Below, piece after piece: positions 36,198 through 45,471 of a stretch of DNA of 64,000 nucleotides; position 1 is the stretch's first letter, and every line of letters begins with the position of its first letter. The notes below the pieces were generated by a model. That model searched no databases, was not told the DNA's origin, and was given only the letters and a program-made list of their open reading frames with translations. This DNA comes from Pantoea vagans. GTDB lineage: Bacteria > Pseudomonadota > Gammaproteobacteria > Enterobacterales > Enterobacteriaceae. The stretch spans positions 682,001 through 746,000 of the forward strand of contig NZ_CP038853.1 in assembly GCF_004792415.1 (NCBI RefSeq), in the 5' to 3' direction. The translations under genes and the position numbers were made by a program.

Positions 36198-36469
36198 GCG
36201 TTATGGCGAACCGGGTTCGCCAGACTCCCCCGACATTTCCGAATTTCACTTCAGTCCGGCGCATTTCACTTCACAACGCTGTAGCAATGCAAACAGATTT
36301 CACGGCGAAACCAATTTGCCGCTTCGCCTCTGTGCTGTGTTGCCAGACCCGCACCGCCTGATGTGCTGTCCAGCCTGCAATTGGCCGCGGCTAATCGTGT
36401 TTTATTAGCCACTCTTTACAGAATCAACCTGACAGGCACAATAGCCCTTTTTACAGTTCTCTCACGGTC
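36198..36469. other. Gap between tRNA-Phe and PAS-GGDEF gene
   Basis: About 270 bases with no supported gene. A repeated TTTCACTTCA occurs at about 36244 and 36264. tRNA-Phe 3' ends are integration sites, but I find no integrase and no second copy of the tRNA end here. Confidence 0.4.
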
Positions 36470-37435
36470 ATGTCAGAAGAAGCGCTGCGTCTGCAGATAC
36501 AGAACCTGAAAAAGCATAATGCGCGTCTGAAGCGTATAGCGCATGACGCCCGTACAAAACTCAACGCAGCGCTGGATGGCACCGGATTATTCCTGTGGCA
36601 GCTCGATATTCCCAGCGGCAAGCTGGTGATCTTCAACCGACGCTGGGGTGCGATGCTCGGCTTCCAGCCCAAAGAGACCGACGCCAACTTCGAATCGTGG
36701 AAAGAGAGTCTGCATCCTGATGATGCCGCCGAAGTTTTGCGGGCGTTTAACGATCACATCGCCGGAAAAGCGCCTTACTATGAAGCGCTGCATCGCATGA
36801 TCGCCAAAAATGGCAGTATCACGTGGGTGCTGGATCGGGGCCGGGTCAGCGAGTGGAACGCGCACGGCGAGCCGGTTAAAGTCATCGGTACTCACATCGA
36901 CATGACCAAAGAGAAGGAATATGAAGAGCAGCTCGCTCTGCTGGCGCTGCACGATCCCCTTACGCTGCTCAATAATCGCCATGCCCTGCAAAATGCTTTC
37001 TGTGAAATGAAAGCGCAGGGGCCGCTCTGCGTTGTCTTTATTGACCTGGATAACTTCAAACACGTCAACGATACCCTGGGGCATCGCAGCGGTGATGAAG
37101 TGTTAATTCAGTTAAGCCAGCGATTGACTGAGCTCTCCCCGGCAGAAGTGATCATTGGCCGGCTCGGCGGCGATGAGTTCGTCCTGCTATTACCGTTTGC
37201 ACTCAGGCAGCCGCAGGTCAGACAGCTGGCGCATGCCTGCCTTGATGTGGTACTTACCCCTTTTGATTTGGCTAACGGGCACGCGCACATAGGCGCGTCA
37301 GTAGGCGTGTCACAGGTTGAGGTAAAAGATGACTTTGATACCGCCCTGGCACGTGCTGATAAAGCTATGTATCGCATAAAGAAGAACGGTAAACGCGGCG
37401 TTGCCTTTTATTCCGCCGTGTCTGACTCCCTCTGA
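36470..37435 (+). CDS. PAS-GGDEF diguanylate cyclase
   Basis: 321-residue soluble protein. A short N-terminal coiled coil (LRLQIQNLKKHNARLKRIA) leads into a PAS domain with PAC (about 30-150: WGAMLGFQPKE...SLHPDD...GTHIDMTKEKEYE) and a GGDEF domain (RLGGDEFVLLLP near 233; DLDNFKHVNDTLGHRSGDE supplies metal and substrate ligands). The active motif is intact, so cyclic-di-GMP synthesis is expected; there is no RxxD inhibitory site. No EAL domain. Separate from neighbours, so probably its own transcript. Confidence 0.9.
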   Translation: MSEEALRLQIQNLKKHNARLKRIAHDARTKLNAALDGTGLFLWQLDIPSGKLVIFNRRWGAMLGFQPKETDANFESWKESLHPDDAAEVLRAFNDHIAGKAPYYEALHRMIAKNGSITWVLDRGRVSEWNAHGEPVKVIGTHIDMTKEKEYEEQLALLALHDPLTLLNNRHALQNAFCEMKAQGPLCVVFIDLDNFKHVNDTLGHRSGDEVLIQLSQRLTELSPAEVIIGRLGGDEFVLLLPFALRQPQVRQLAHACLDVVLTPFDLANGHAHIGASVGVSQVEVKDDFDTALARADKAMYRIKKNGKRGVAFYSAVSDSL

Positions 37436-38186
37436 CGCTGCCGGGCTTCCTCCCTGCACGCCACTGACGCATCATTTCCTGACAGGCACTGCACGATTAC
37501 ACCCGTCATTTTTTGATTTCTCCTTCTGCTCGCCGCCTGCAGGCTCATAAAACCTATGAATTTCTCCACAGAAAACACTTTTTAGTACTATTCCGAAAAC
37601 CCTATTTTTATCCCCGATTTACCTGAATATCACCGCTTCGTTTAATCCTGAATATCCGTACCAATTATTGCGTATCATTCTGATTAAAATTTTCATTAAA
37701 TCAGTATAATTGATCGTTTATTGATCAAAATCAGCTATTTTCAGCTGGCACGGTCAAAGCCTTGCGTCTCGCTTAATTCAGCTTCCAAAACAGCGGCGTG
37801 TAAATATATTTACCGCTTCGCTTAGGGAAATTGATCGTTTGTTGATCATCTTCACTAACTGATATTGATGAAGTTATCTCAGTGCCGCTTCGGTTACTGT
37901 TTTTTCAATTGGACATTTTTCGAAAATGATCGATTAATAGGGCGCGGCGATTTTTGTAAGAAATGTATTTTGCGCCGTAGCTCTTTTTTGAATAGAACAG
38001 AGCGATAGTTGAAATGCGTTACCAGTCCGGATGAGGGTTGAACTGCCAATAAGTCAGATCGGTAGCGGGTTTTTTATTTGTCTCGCTTGATCGGTCCGGT
38101 TTTCTGTCTACATTTAGGTTGCTGAATCGGCCTGATTAAGCATTAACTGTGCAAATTCTGATTTTAATTTCAAAGAGGAACACAGA
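37436..38186. other. Long AT-rich non-coding region upstream of yciG, with short repeats
   Basis: 751 bases without a supported gene. Two near-identical 19-mers start TTGATCGTTT and end TTGATCA (37710-37728 and 37831-37849), with a partial third at 37926. A separate CCGCTTCG motif recurs at 37633, 37813 and 37886. Near the right end, CTACATTT (38108-38115) fits a sigma-S type -10 for yciG. The composition is lower in GC than the flanking genes. It could be a multi-site regulatory region or a decayed insertion. Confidence 0.5.
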
Positions 38187-38351
38187 ATGACTCAATATCG
38201 TGGTGGGGCCGGGAATTTTGCGGCTGACAAAGAGCGTGCTGCGGAAGCAGGGCGCAAAGGCGGTCAGAAAAGTGGCGGGAACTTTAAGAACGATCCCGAA
38301 CGTGCCATCGAAGCCGGGCGCAAGGGAGGTAAGGTAAGCCGCAGAAGCTAA
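38187..38351 (+). CDS. yciG: KGG-repeat stress protein, YciG/YmdF family
   Basis: 54-residue, very polar, glycine- and lysine-rich protein. It contains two copies of the family repeat: RGGAGNFAADKERAAEAGRKGG and a second with SGGNFKNDPERAIEAGRKGG. From memory it matches E. coli YmdF and YciG, small sigma-S dependent proteins; the yciGFE operon is induced by stress and yciG affects motility. AGAGGA precedes the ATG by 7 bases. Placed 504 bases before yciF rather than next to it. Confidence 0.9.
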   Translation: MTQYRGGAGNFAADKERAAEAGRKGGQKSGGNFKNDPERAIEAGRKGGKVSRRS

Positions 38352-38855
38352 ACGCTTTTAAGGCTGCCGGATGGCAGCTTAACGCGTTTGCCGGGCTGCA
38401 CAGATCCTCTTTTCATTTTCCTGCAAGATAATTACCTCCTGAATTATGTCGCTGATTTATCATTGACACAGAGAGATGCCGTTAATTAAACCGGTTGGGT
38501 TTTCCCTGCCGGTTTTTTTATTTCCGATCGATTAAAGCTATACGGTTTAATAAAGTTCTGTACAACTAAGTTTTGACTGGTGCTTTTTTTATGCACTTAA
38601 TCCTAAAAAATTTATACAGAGATTTATTGCTTTGTACAAATTCCACCGCAGCGAGCGAAGCCGCAGCCATAAAAACCTTTTTCGGCTAAATGACTGCTGT
38701 AAAAAGGAAAATGCATTTTGCATGCCACTTTTGTATTAAATTCATACTGCCACAGCGTGCGATATTAAGAATCTCCACTAAACTTTTCAGGTGCCAACGA
38801 TATGACCGGCGTTGCGTTATTACCGACGCAGCTTTTTAATCAATGAGGCTATCTT
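38352..38855. other. yciG-yciF intergenic region
   Basis: 504 bases with no supported gene. A stem of AAACCGG and CCGGTTT with a 14-base loop and T-run (38489-38519) looks like a terminator that would separate yciG from yciF. The rest is AT-rich and should hold the yciF promoter. Confidence 0.5.
38489..38519 (+). terminator. Candidate terminator between yciG and yciF
   Basis: Seven-base arms AAACCGG and CCGGTTT, 14-base loop, then TTTTA. Lies about 140 bases after yciG, so it could also end an unrecognised RNA. Confidence 0.55.
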
Positions 38856-39338
38856 ATGACAGTGAAAACGTTAAACGATCTGTTCATCCACGACCTTTCC
38901 GATGTATACAGCGCTGAGAAACAGATAACCCGTGCATTGCCTAAAATGGCGCGTGCTGCCAGTGACGAAAATCTTATCGCTGCGTTTAATCAGCATCTTG
39001 AAGAGACCCGTGCTCAGATTGAACGGCTGGATGAACTGGTAGACGTGACACCTGAAGTCAAAATCAAAAGAATGAAATGCCATGCGCTTGAAGGTCTGGT
39101 TGAAGAGGCCCAGGAAATTATCGACTCGGTCGAAAAGGGCGAAGTCCGCGATCAGGGGCTGATCGGTGCGGCACAGAAAGTTGAGCACTATGAGATTGCC
39201 ACCTACGGCACGCTGCATGCACTGGCGCTGAAGCTGGGCTATACCAAAGCGGCAGAGCTGCTGGCAGCGACCCTGAATGAAGAGAAACAAACGGATGAGA
39301 AACTCACCTCGGTAGCCGAGGCTATTACCGTCTCTTAA
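38856..39338 (+). CDS. yciF: Ferritin-like stress protein YciF (DUF892)
   Basis: 160-residue four-helix protein of the DUF892 family. Conserved ligands of a possible di-iron site are seen in DVYSAEKQITRALP, HLEETRAQIERLDE and KVEHYEIATYGTL. Matches E. coli YciF along its length from memory. It is the first of a yciF-yciE pair separated by 10 bases. Structural studies of the family show a dimetal site; physiological role unclear, linked to osmotic and stationary-phase stress. Confidence 0.93.
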   Translation: MTVKTLNDLFIHDLSDVYSAEKQITRALPKMARAASDENLIAAFNQHLEETRAQIERLDELVDVTPEVKIKRMKCHALEGLVEEAQEIIDSVEKGEVRDQGLIGAAQKVEHYEIATYGTLHALALKLGYTKAAELLAATLNEEKQTDEKLTSVAEAITVS

Positions 39339-39348
39339 GGAGTGACAC

Positions 39349-39855
39349 ATGACTGCGATTGAACATTATCATGACTGGCTGCGCGATGCGCATGCGATGG
39401 AAAAGCAGGCAGAAAGCATGCTGAGCAAGATGTCAGGCCGTCTTGAACACTATCCGGCGCTGGAACAGCGTCTGGCGCAACATCTGGAAGAAACTAAGCA
39501 TCAGCTGACCCTGCTGGAACAGCTGCTCGACAGCCACGCTATCGATCACTCTGTGATGAAAGATGCGATGGGTAAAATGGCGGCGACCGGCCAGGCGGTG
39601 GGCGGTATGTTTAACTCTGATGAAGTGGTGAAGGGTGCCATCAGTGGCTACGTTTTTGAGAATGCTGAGATCGCCAGCTACACCAGCCTGATTGCCGCGG
39701 CGGAGCAGGTGGGCGATACGCAGGGCGTTCGCATCCTCAACGAGATCCGCGATCAGGAAGTGACTATGGCGGAGTGGCTGCTGCAACACCTGCCTGAAGT
39801 GACTCAGAAATTCCTGCAACGTGCGTCGCAGCCAGGCGCAGAAGCGAAGAAGTAA
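39349..39855 (+). CDS. yciE: Ferritin-like stress protein YciE (DUF892)
   Basis: 168-residue helical protein. It starts IEHYHDWLRDAHAMEKQAES, almost as in E. coli YciE, has HLEETKHQLTLLEQ, and later GYVFENAEIASYTSL, then ends EAKK like the E. coli protein. A homologue of YciF but diverged. Co-transcribed with yciF; followed by a strong terminator shared with convergent treF. Confidence 0.93.
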   Translation: MTAIEHYHDWLRDAHAMEKQAESMLSKMSGRLEHYPALEQRLAQHLEETKHQLTLLEQLLDSHAIDHSVMKDAMGKMAATGQAVGGMFNSDEVVKGAISGYVFENAEIASYTSLIAAAEQVGDTQGVRILNEIRDQEVTMAEWLLQHLPEVTQKFLQRASQPGAEAKK

Positions 39856-39875
39856 CGCCTGAATGCCTGCATGAA

Positions 39876-39900
39876 AAAAGCCGGGAATGACCCGGCTTTT
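39876..39900. terminator. Bidirectional terminator between yciE and treF
   Basis: AAAAGCCGGG and CCCGGCTTTT, 10-bp perfect arms with a 5-base loop. A-rich left flank and T-rich right end allow termination from both strands. Confidence 0.85.
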
Positions 39901-39929
39901 GCGTTTTAGTGATTTACAGGCTGCGACAC

Positions 39930-41588
39930 TCAGTCAGCCATTAAATGCCCATACATCGTCATCAGCTTACGCGTGACGCCATTCGTCCAGCCGAAGCCAT
40001 CCTGTAATGGATACTCGCCGCCGCCGCCGGGACGGGCGCGGTCGCCACTGATGTCATACTTCTCGACCAGTTTGTGGTGCAGCTGATAGAAGTTATTAAC
40101 CGTATTAAGCCAGTTCACTGCGACTTCACTTGCCAGCGTCTCTTCACCGTAGTTATTCAGGCCGACAACGGCCATCCACTGCATCGGTGCCCAGCCGTTA
40201 GGACGGTCCCACTGCTCACCGCTTTCCACCATTGAGGTCAGCAGGCCACCGTTGCTCAGCAACAGATGACGCAGGGAGATCGCCTGCAGGTGCGCCTGAT
40301 GCGGTGTTGCCAGACCCACAAACAGCGGAACGACCGAGGCAACGGTAAAGGCACCAAAACGCTCACGACGCCAGTCGTAGTCACGGAACACACCAGCGGT
40401 GCTGTCCCACAGGTAACGGGTAATAGCGCGTTTCCGCGTTTCCGCCTTTTTCTGCCAGGCCAGCGCCGTCAGCTCTTCGCCTTTGGCGTGCGACAGGGTG
40501 GCAATCATCAGCTCCAGCTTGTACAGGAACGCATTCAGATCGATAGGGATAAACTGTGTTGTACGGATACTCGACAGCCGTTTCGGATTACGCAGCCAGC
40601 GCGAGGAGTAATCCCAGCCCGACTCCGCACCAGCACGCAGGTCACGATAGACTTCGCTGGCCGGACGTTTTGATTCGCGCGCGGTTTCAACGTCTTCCAT
40701 CCACGACTCATCACGTGGCGTATCGCGGTCATCCCAGTAACGGTTCAGCAGCGAGCCATTTGGCATGCGCACGACGTGACGATAAGCCTGGTTTGGCATC
40801 AGTGAGCCGGCACCATCCATCCAGAACTGATACTCCTTCATCAGCTGTTCCTGATAGCGCTTAGCACCGCGCACGCCATCCTCTTCAAACAGCTCCACCA
40901 TCAGGGCAAATACCGGCGGCTGAGAACGGCTGAGATAATAAGTACGGTTGCCATTTGGCACATGGCCGTAGTTATCGATCAGCCAGGCAAAGTTGTCTGC
41001 CATATGACGCAGCAGGTCATCACGGCCAGATTCCGCCAGGCCCAGCATGGTGAAGTAGGAGTCCCAGTAGTAGGTTTCGCCAAAGCGTCCGCCCGGTACC
41101 ACATAGGGTTTCGGTAACGGCAGCAGCGATGAGTGCGGCATATGCTGCTGCGGCATTTTGGTCAGAACCGGCCACAGATCGTCGATATGCTCGTTGAGCG
41201 ATTTATCCGGGTTGGAGACATAAAAACTTTCGTTTACGCCAGGCAGATAAAAGTGATCGGCGACAAAACGCGACAGGTCGAAATCACTGCTGCGTTTCTG
41301 TCGACGATAGCGCATCAGCACATCCAGCGGATCGTACTTAGGCGAACAGTCGGGAAAGGTTTTGCTGTCCTCAAAAATCCGCGACATCTGGACATGTTCA
41401 AACAGTTCCAGATAACGATCGGCAGGCGTGAGCGCATCCGGTGCCGGTAAGCCTTCAATCAGCTCCGGTTCCGGTTCAGAATCCTGCATGCGATCCAGTT
41501 TCAGTTCATGGGGATCGTATTGATACTCAACTTCCGCCCCGGCACGAACCTCTTCAAGTGCATTTTGTTGCTGGCGATGGGTATTAAT
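39930..41588 (-). CDS. treF: Cytoplasmic trehalase, apparent ATT start
   Basis: Hydrolyses trehalose to two glucose molecules in the cytoplasm (GH37). Both trehalase signatures are present: [15 protein letters not shown] and [10 protein letters not shown]. The acid aspartate is in [11 protein letters not shown] and the base glutamate in [14 protein letters not shown]. No signal peptide. The first ATG in frame (41489) would give 519 residues and lose the conserved N-terminal block ending YDPHELKLD. Upstream codons stay open to a stop at 41628-41630, with no ATG, GTG or TTG. The ATT at 41588 is 5 bases after a perfect AGGAGG and gives 552 residues; its first 37 codons align in register with E. 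coli TreF as I recall it. In E. coli treF is partly sigma-S dependent. Confidence 0.9.
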   Translation of the reverse strand: MNTHRQQQNALEEVRAGAEVEYQYDPHELKLDRMQDSEPEPELIEGLPAPDALTPADRYLELFEHVQMSRIFEDSKTFPDCSPKYDPLDVLMRYRRQKRSSDFDLSRFVADHFYLPGVNESFYVSNPDKSLNEHIDDLWPVLTKMPQQHMPHSSLLPLPKPYVVPGGRFGETYYWDSYFTMLGLAESGRDDLLRHMADNFAWLIDNYGHVPNGNRTYYLSRSQPPVFALMVELFEEDGVRGAKRYQEQLMKEYQFWMDGAGSLMPNQAYRHVVRMPNGSLLNRYWDDRDTPRDESWMEDVETARESKRPASEVYRDLRAGAESGWDYSSRWLRNPKRLSSIRTTQFIPIDLNAFLYKLELMIATLSHAKGEELTALAWQKKAETRKRAITRYLWDSTAGVFRDYDWRRERFGAFTVASVVPLFVGLATPHQAHLQAISLRHLLLSNGGLLTSMVESGEQWDRPNGWAPMQWMAVVGLNNYGEETLASEVAVNWLNTVNNFYQLHHKLVEKYDISGDRARPGGGGEYPLQDGFGWTNGVTRKLMTMYGHLMAD

Positions 41589-41939
41589 AACGGCCTCCTG
41601 AGCGGTCGTGGTTGCACAAAGGAGAAATTATAGACCTCTCATCCTGCGGAACAACAATGCAGAATATCTATGAACGTAATAAAAATTGTCGATTAATCGA
41701 GGCTTTTTAATAAATTCCAGTCAATTCAACCAAATATAGCGGTGTTCACAAAAAATACATTTCGGATGAATCTCTTAGCCGCATGAATAAAAAAATTTAA
41801 GCTGAAGAAAACTGGCATTTATTCACATTTTGTAAAAGAAACCGCAGCCGCAAAGGGTGCAGAAAATGGCATACGCAACGGAAATCAGGGCAGGAGTGAG
41901 AAGTGAGCGGGCAGGGTTGCCCGCTCAGAGAGAGCTGGG
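41589..41939. other. treF-qorB intergenic region
   Basis: 351 bases upstream of treF and downstream of qorB (both on minus). Contains the AGGAGG of treF (41594-41599), an AT-rich stretch at 41660-41830 that should hold the treF promoter, and a hairpin just after qorB (41905-41926). No gene seen. Confidence 0.5.
41905..41926 (-). terminator. Hairpin after qorB
   Basis: Arms GAGCGGGCA and TGCCCGCTC, 9 bp, 4-base loop. The minus-strand tail (ACTTCTCACT) is only moderately T-rich, so termination is probable rather than certain. Confidence 0.55.
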
Positions 41940-42797
41940 TTAATGGTTCGCCAGTGCTGCGCGGATCACTGCCTGCCAGCTTGTGGTCGGGCGACCAATC
42001 AGTTTGCTCAGCTGACGCGAATCATCAAACAGGCCACCTTTTTCTGCACCGGCATCAGAATCCGCCAGCATCTCCGCCAGACCCTCTGGCAGGCCAGCGC
42101 CTTTCAGCGCGGCGGCAAAGTCAGCCTGAGACAGATTGACGTAATCGACCTTCTCACCACTCTGTGCGGCAATCTCCGCAGCAAACTGCGCCAGCGTATA
42201 GCTGTCGTCGCCGGACAGCTCATAGACCTTGCCCGCCTGATCGTCACGAGTCATTACTTCAGCCGCCGCTTCAGCGTAATCCTGACGGGCAGCCGACGCG
42301 ATGCGACCTTCACCTGCCGCGCCGATAAACGCATGATGTGCCAGCGCCGGAGGAATGCTGGCGGCATAGTTCTCGGTGTACCAGCCGTTGCGAAGCAGGG
42401 CGAACGGGATGCCTGCGGCTTTCAGCAGCGCTTCAGTCGCGCGATGTTCAACACCTAAACCCAGCGGTGAGGTATCCGCATGCAGCAGACTGGTGTAAGC
42501 GATAAAGCCCACGCCTGCAGCCTTTGCAGCCTCGATGACAGCTTTATGCTGCGCCTCACGCTGGCCCACCTCACTGCCCGAGATCAGCAGCAGCTTATCC
42601 ACGCCTGCAAAAGCGGCCTCCAGCGTCTCTGGCTGGCCATAATCGGCCTGGCGGACAATCACGCCCAGCGCAGCAAGATCGGCCGCTTTGGCGGGCGTAC
42701 GCACAGCGGCAACAATTTCTGCTGCCGGAACTTTTTTCAGTAATGCATCGATAACGATTCGGCCCAGCTGGCCGGTGGCACCTGTAACTGCAATCAT
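41940..42797 (-). CDS. qorB: NAD(P)H:quinone oxidoreductase 2 (QorB)
   Basis: 285-residue NmrA-type atypical short-chain dehydrogenase that reduces quinones with NADPH. N-terminal Rossmann motif GATGQLGRIV; VRQADYGQPETLEAAF; FIAYTSLLHADTSPLGL near 105, a stretch shared with E. coli QorB from memory; LLRNGWYTENY near 138. Transcribed divergently from the HxlR-type regulator ytfH as in E. coli. Confidence 0.93.
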   Translation of the reverse strand: MIAVTGATGQLGRIVIDALLKKVPAAEIVAAVRTPAKAADLAALGVIVRQADYGQPETLEAAFAGVDKLLLISGSEVGQREAQHKAVIEAAKAAGVGFIAYTSLLHADTSPLGLGVEHRATEALLKAAGIPFALLRNGWYTENYAASIPPALAHHAFIGAAGEGRIASAARQDYAEAAAEVMTRDDQAGKVYELSGDDSYTLAQFAAEIAAQSGEKVDYVNLSQADFAAALKGAGLPEGLAEMLADSDAGAEKGGLFDDSRQLSKLIGRPTTSWQAVIRAALANH

Positions 42798-42853
42798 GGG
42801 ATGACTCCTGTGGCTGTTGGTGAAATTCAGACTAGGGTATAAACTAATTTTTA

Positions 42854-42865
42854 GTAAGTACTTAC
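42854..42865. promoter_or_regulatory. Palindromic operator between qorB and ytfH
   Basis: GTAAGTACTTAC is a perfect 12-bp palindrome in the 98-base divergent promoter region, where an HxlR regulator is expected to bind. A second, smaller inverted repeat (ACTAA/TTAGT) lies just to its left. Confidence 0.55.
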
Positions 42866-42895
42866 AGAATTGTTAGTTTGAGGTGCACAGGTTAA

Positions 42896-43276
42896 ATGTC
42901 TGAAAAACTGAGTGAAAAATTTAGTCGTGGTGAGCTGCTTAACGTTAACTGTCCGTCGCGTGACGTACTGAAACGGGTGACCAGTCGCTGGAGCGTACTG
43001 ATTCTGCTGGCCCTGCAGGGCCAGACGCTGCGCTTCAGTGCGTTGCGCCGGGCGGTGGGTGGCGTCAGTGAACGGATGCTGGCGCAGAATCTGCGCTACC
43101 TGGAAGAAGATGGCTTCGTGCAGCGCATCGCTTACGATGTCGTACCGCCGCACGTGGAGTATCGTCTGACCCCGCTTGGCCGCGAAGTCAGTGAACAGGT
43201 AGTGGGGCTGGCGGACTGGCTGGAGCTGAACCTGAGCCGGATTCTGGCACAGCGTGAAAAGTCTGCAGCTGAGTAA
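42896..43276 (+). CDS. ytfH: HxlR family regulator YtfH
   Basis: 126-residue winged-helix regulator. HxlR features: NCPSRDVLKRVTSRWSVLILLAL at 20-42, GVSERMLAQNLRYLEEDGFVQR near 75 (recognition helix and wing), and PPHVEYRLTPLGREV. Residue Cys 18 before PSRDVL is the position that senses quinones or aldehydes in relatives; it is kept here. Likely controls the divergent qorB. Confidence 0.92.
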   Translation: MSEKLSEKFSRGELLNVNCPSRDVLKRVTSRWSVLILLALQGQTLRFSALRRAVGGVSERMLAQNLRYLEEDGFVQRIAYDVVPPHVEYRLTPLGREVSEQVVGLADWLELNLSRILAQREKSAAE

Positions 43277-44057
43277 AATCCCCGCCTGTCAGCCATTCCG
43301 TCGTGAAGGTGTGGAGATGCTGGCAGGAGATTTTTAATCTGTTCTTCTCTCCCATTTCTCTTCCTGAAACCGGAATAACGTAACGGCAGCGAAAATAACC
43401 CAAGCGGTTTTTTCGCCTCTTTGCTGGTTATTAAATCATTTCATCAGGCTCTGGCCCGGAATAACCGACTGCTTCGGGCGCGCTGTTAATTCAGTCCAGC
43501 TTTTTGACCCATTTTATTAACATCTCCCGTGGCGCTTAAAGGCGCCGCTCTGGCTATTTTTCGCCTGGGTGCAGGTCTGAATTAGCAAGGGTAATGCAAA
43601 AAAATAAACAAAGCGGTAGTGGTACTCATTTACTGATTTAACTTATTAAAAAATAAGATTATTTAATTTATCTGCTCTCAGGTTTGACCTTTTTGAAATC
43701 AGGGTTTATAACAAAATAACGTCTGGAAACAGCCGGTTGAAGGCTTTTTTTAGTCAGGATTTGCTTTGCCGATATGAATTTTAAAAGTGACAAATACCGT
43801 AACATTAACGACACATAAATACGCTCTGATTAACCTTTAAGCCTTATTTTTAAATAAGTAATTCCCGCTAAAAACAATGATCAAAATCAACAAAGACTGT
43901 TATAGTTTTCATTAACCCCACTGTTTCTGTTTCCTCGTCGCGAATAGTTCTAAATTTGCGGCGGGAATTTCAATAAGCGCAGAGAAGTCAGCGCATCAGG
44001 CTTAAGTTGTTAATAATAAGTAAATACATGGTGTTCTATGTGGCAAAGAGGTAAGCA
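43277..44057. other. Long leader region upstream of the bd-type oxidase operon
   Basis: 781 bases with no supported gene. AT-rich from about 43600 on. Carries a candidate FNR site (43877-43890) and a TATAGT -10 (43901-43906), leaving an untranslated leader of about 145 bases. Several GTTAA/TTAAC elements nearby could be ArcA half-sites. Confidence 0.5.
43877..43890. promoter_or_regulatory. Candidate FNR site before cioA
   Basis: ATGAT, CAAA, ATCAA: nine of ten matches to the FNR consensus TTGAT-N4-ATCAA. It covers the expected -35 of the promoter whose -10 is at 43901, so FNR would repress, as it does at E. coli cydAB. Confidence 0.55.
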
Positions 44058-45470
44058 ATGTTCGGATTAGATGCCTTTCATCTGGCCAGGATTCAGTTCG
44101 CATTTACTGTTTCCTTCCATATTATCTTTCCCGCCATCACCATCGGTCTCGCCAGCTTCCTGGCCGTACTCGAAGGTATGTGGCTCAAAACCCGCGATCA
44201 AACCTATCGCGATCTCTACCATTTCTGGTCCAAAATCTTTGCCGTTAACTTCGGTATGGGTGTGGTGTCAGGGCTGGTGATGGCTTATCAGTTCGGCACG
44301 AACTGGAGCGGCTTCTCAGAGTTTGCCGGCAGTATCACCGGTCCGCTGCTGACCTATGAAGTGCTGACGGCGTTCTTCCTGGAAGCGGGCTTCCTGGGCG
44401 TGATGCTGTTTGGCTGGAATCGCGTAGGTCCGGGTCTGCACTTCTTTGCCACCTGCATGGTCGCCCTGGGTACACTGATTTCGACCTTCTGGATCCTGGC
44501 CTCTAACAGCTGGATGCATACGCCACAGGGCTACATCATTCAGAATGGCATCGTGGTTCCGCAGGACTGGTTCAAAATCGTCTTTAACCCCTCTTTCCCT
44601 TACCGGCTGTTCCATATGTCGGTGGCGGCGTTCCTGGCGAGTGCCTTCTTTGTCGGTTCATCGGCGGCATGGCATCTGCTGAAGGGCAACAATAATCCTG
44701 CCATCCGCAGGATGTTCTCCATGGCGTTATGGATGGCGCTGATCGTTGCGCCGATTCAGGCGATGATTGGTGATGCTCACGGTCTGAACACGCTGGAGCA
44801 TCAGCCTGCCAAGATCGCGGCGATTGAAGGGCACTGGGAAAACCCGCCGGGTGAAGCCACACCGCTGATCCTGTTTGGCATTCCCGATATGGAGCAGGAG
44901 CGCACCAAATATGCGCTGGAAGTGCCTTATCTCGGCAGTCTGATTCTGACGCACAGTCTGGACAAGCAGGTTCCGGCGCTGAAGTCGTTCCCGAAAGAGG
45001 ATCGACCTAATTCAACGGTGATTTTCTGGTCCTTCCGCGTGATGGTGGCGCTGGGCCTGCTGATGATCACGCTGGGCGTGGTCAGCCTGTGGCTGCGTTT
45101 CAAAGGGCGTCTTTATGAGTCGCGTCCGTTCCTGTGGTTTGCACTGTTGATGGGTCCATCGGGTCTGATTGCGATTCTGGCAGGCTGGTTTACCACTGAA
45201 ATCGGTCGCCAGCCGTGGGTGGTTTATGGCGTGCAGCGCACCATTGATGCGGTCTCGGCACATGGCGATATGCACATGAGCATCAGCCTGCTGGCCTTTA
45301 TTCTGGTCTACAGCTCGGTGTTTGGCGTGGGGTATCACTACATGATGCGTCTGATTAAGCAGGGACCGGTTGTGGGCGAAGGTCATATCACCGAAGAGGG
45401 TGGACCAGGTCAGAAGAAAACGCCAGCGCGTCCACTTTCCGCTGCCACCTTTAAGGATGGAGACCACTAA
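44058..45470 (+). CDS. cioA: Cytochrome bd-type quinol oxidase subunit I, cyanide-insensitive (CioA-like)
   Basis: 470-residue membrane protein that binds the hemes and oxidises quinol while reducing oxygen. Heme ligands are seen in FTVSFHIIFPAI (His 19 type) and YRLFHMSVAAF (His 186 type); the methionine ligand of heme b558 lies in the late HGDMHMS region. The GRQPW motif is present. The region between HSLDKQVPALK and the following helix is short, lacking the long Q-loop insert of E. coli CydA, which is the mark of the CioAB type. Such oxidases resist cyanide and work under low energy yield. Confidence 0.9.
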   Translation: MFGLDAFHLARIQFAFTVSFHIIFPAITIGLASFLAVLEGMWLKTRDQTYRDLYHFWSKIFAVNFGMGVVSGLVMAYQFGTNWSGFSEFAGSITGPLLTYEVLTAFFLEAGFLGVMLFGWNRVGPGLHFFATCMVALGTLISTFWILASNSWMHTPQGYIIQNGIVVPQDWFKIVFNPSFPYRLFHMSVAAFLASAFFVGSSAAWHLLKGNNNPAIRRMFSMALWMALIVAPIQAMIGDAHGLNTLEHQPAKIAAIEGHWENPPGEATPLILFGIPDMEQERTKYALEVPYLGSLILTHSLDKQVPALKSFPKEDRPNSTVIFWSFRVMVALGLLMITLGVVSLWLRFKGRLYESRPFLWFALLMGPSGLIAILAGWFTTEIGRQPWVVYGVQRTIDAVSAHGDMHMSISLLAFILVYSSVFGVGYHYMMRLIKQGPVVGEGHITEEGGPGQKKTPARPLSAATFKDGDH

Positions 45471-45471
45471 G

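Noticed and set aside
36167..36469. Genomic island integrated at tRNA-Phe
   Set aside because: No integrase and no repeated tRNA 3' end; the genes that follow look like ordinary chromosome.
41489..41489. ATG at 41489 as treF start
   Set aside because: It drops a conserved N-terminal block and has no Shine-Dalgarno, while AGGAGG is correctly placed for the ATT upstream.
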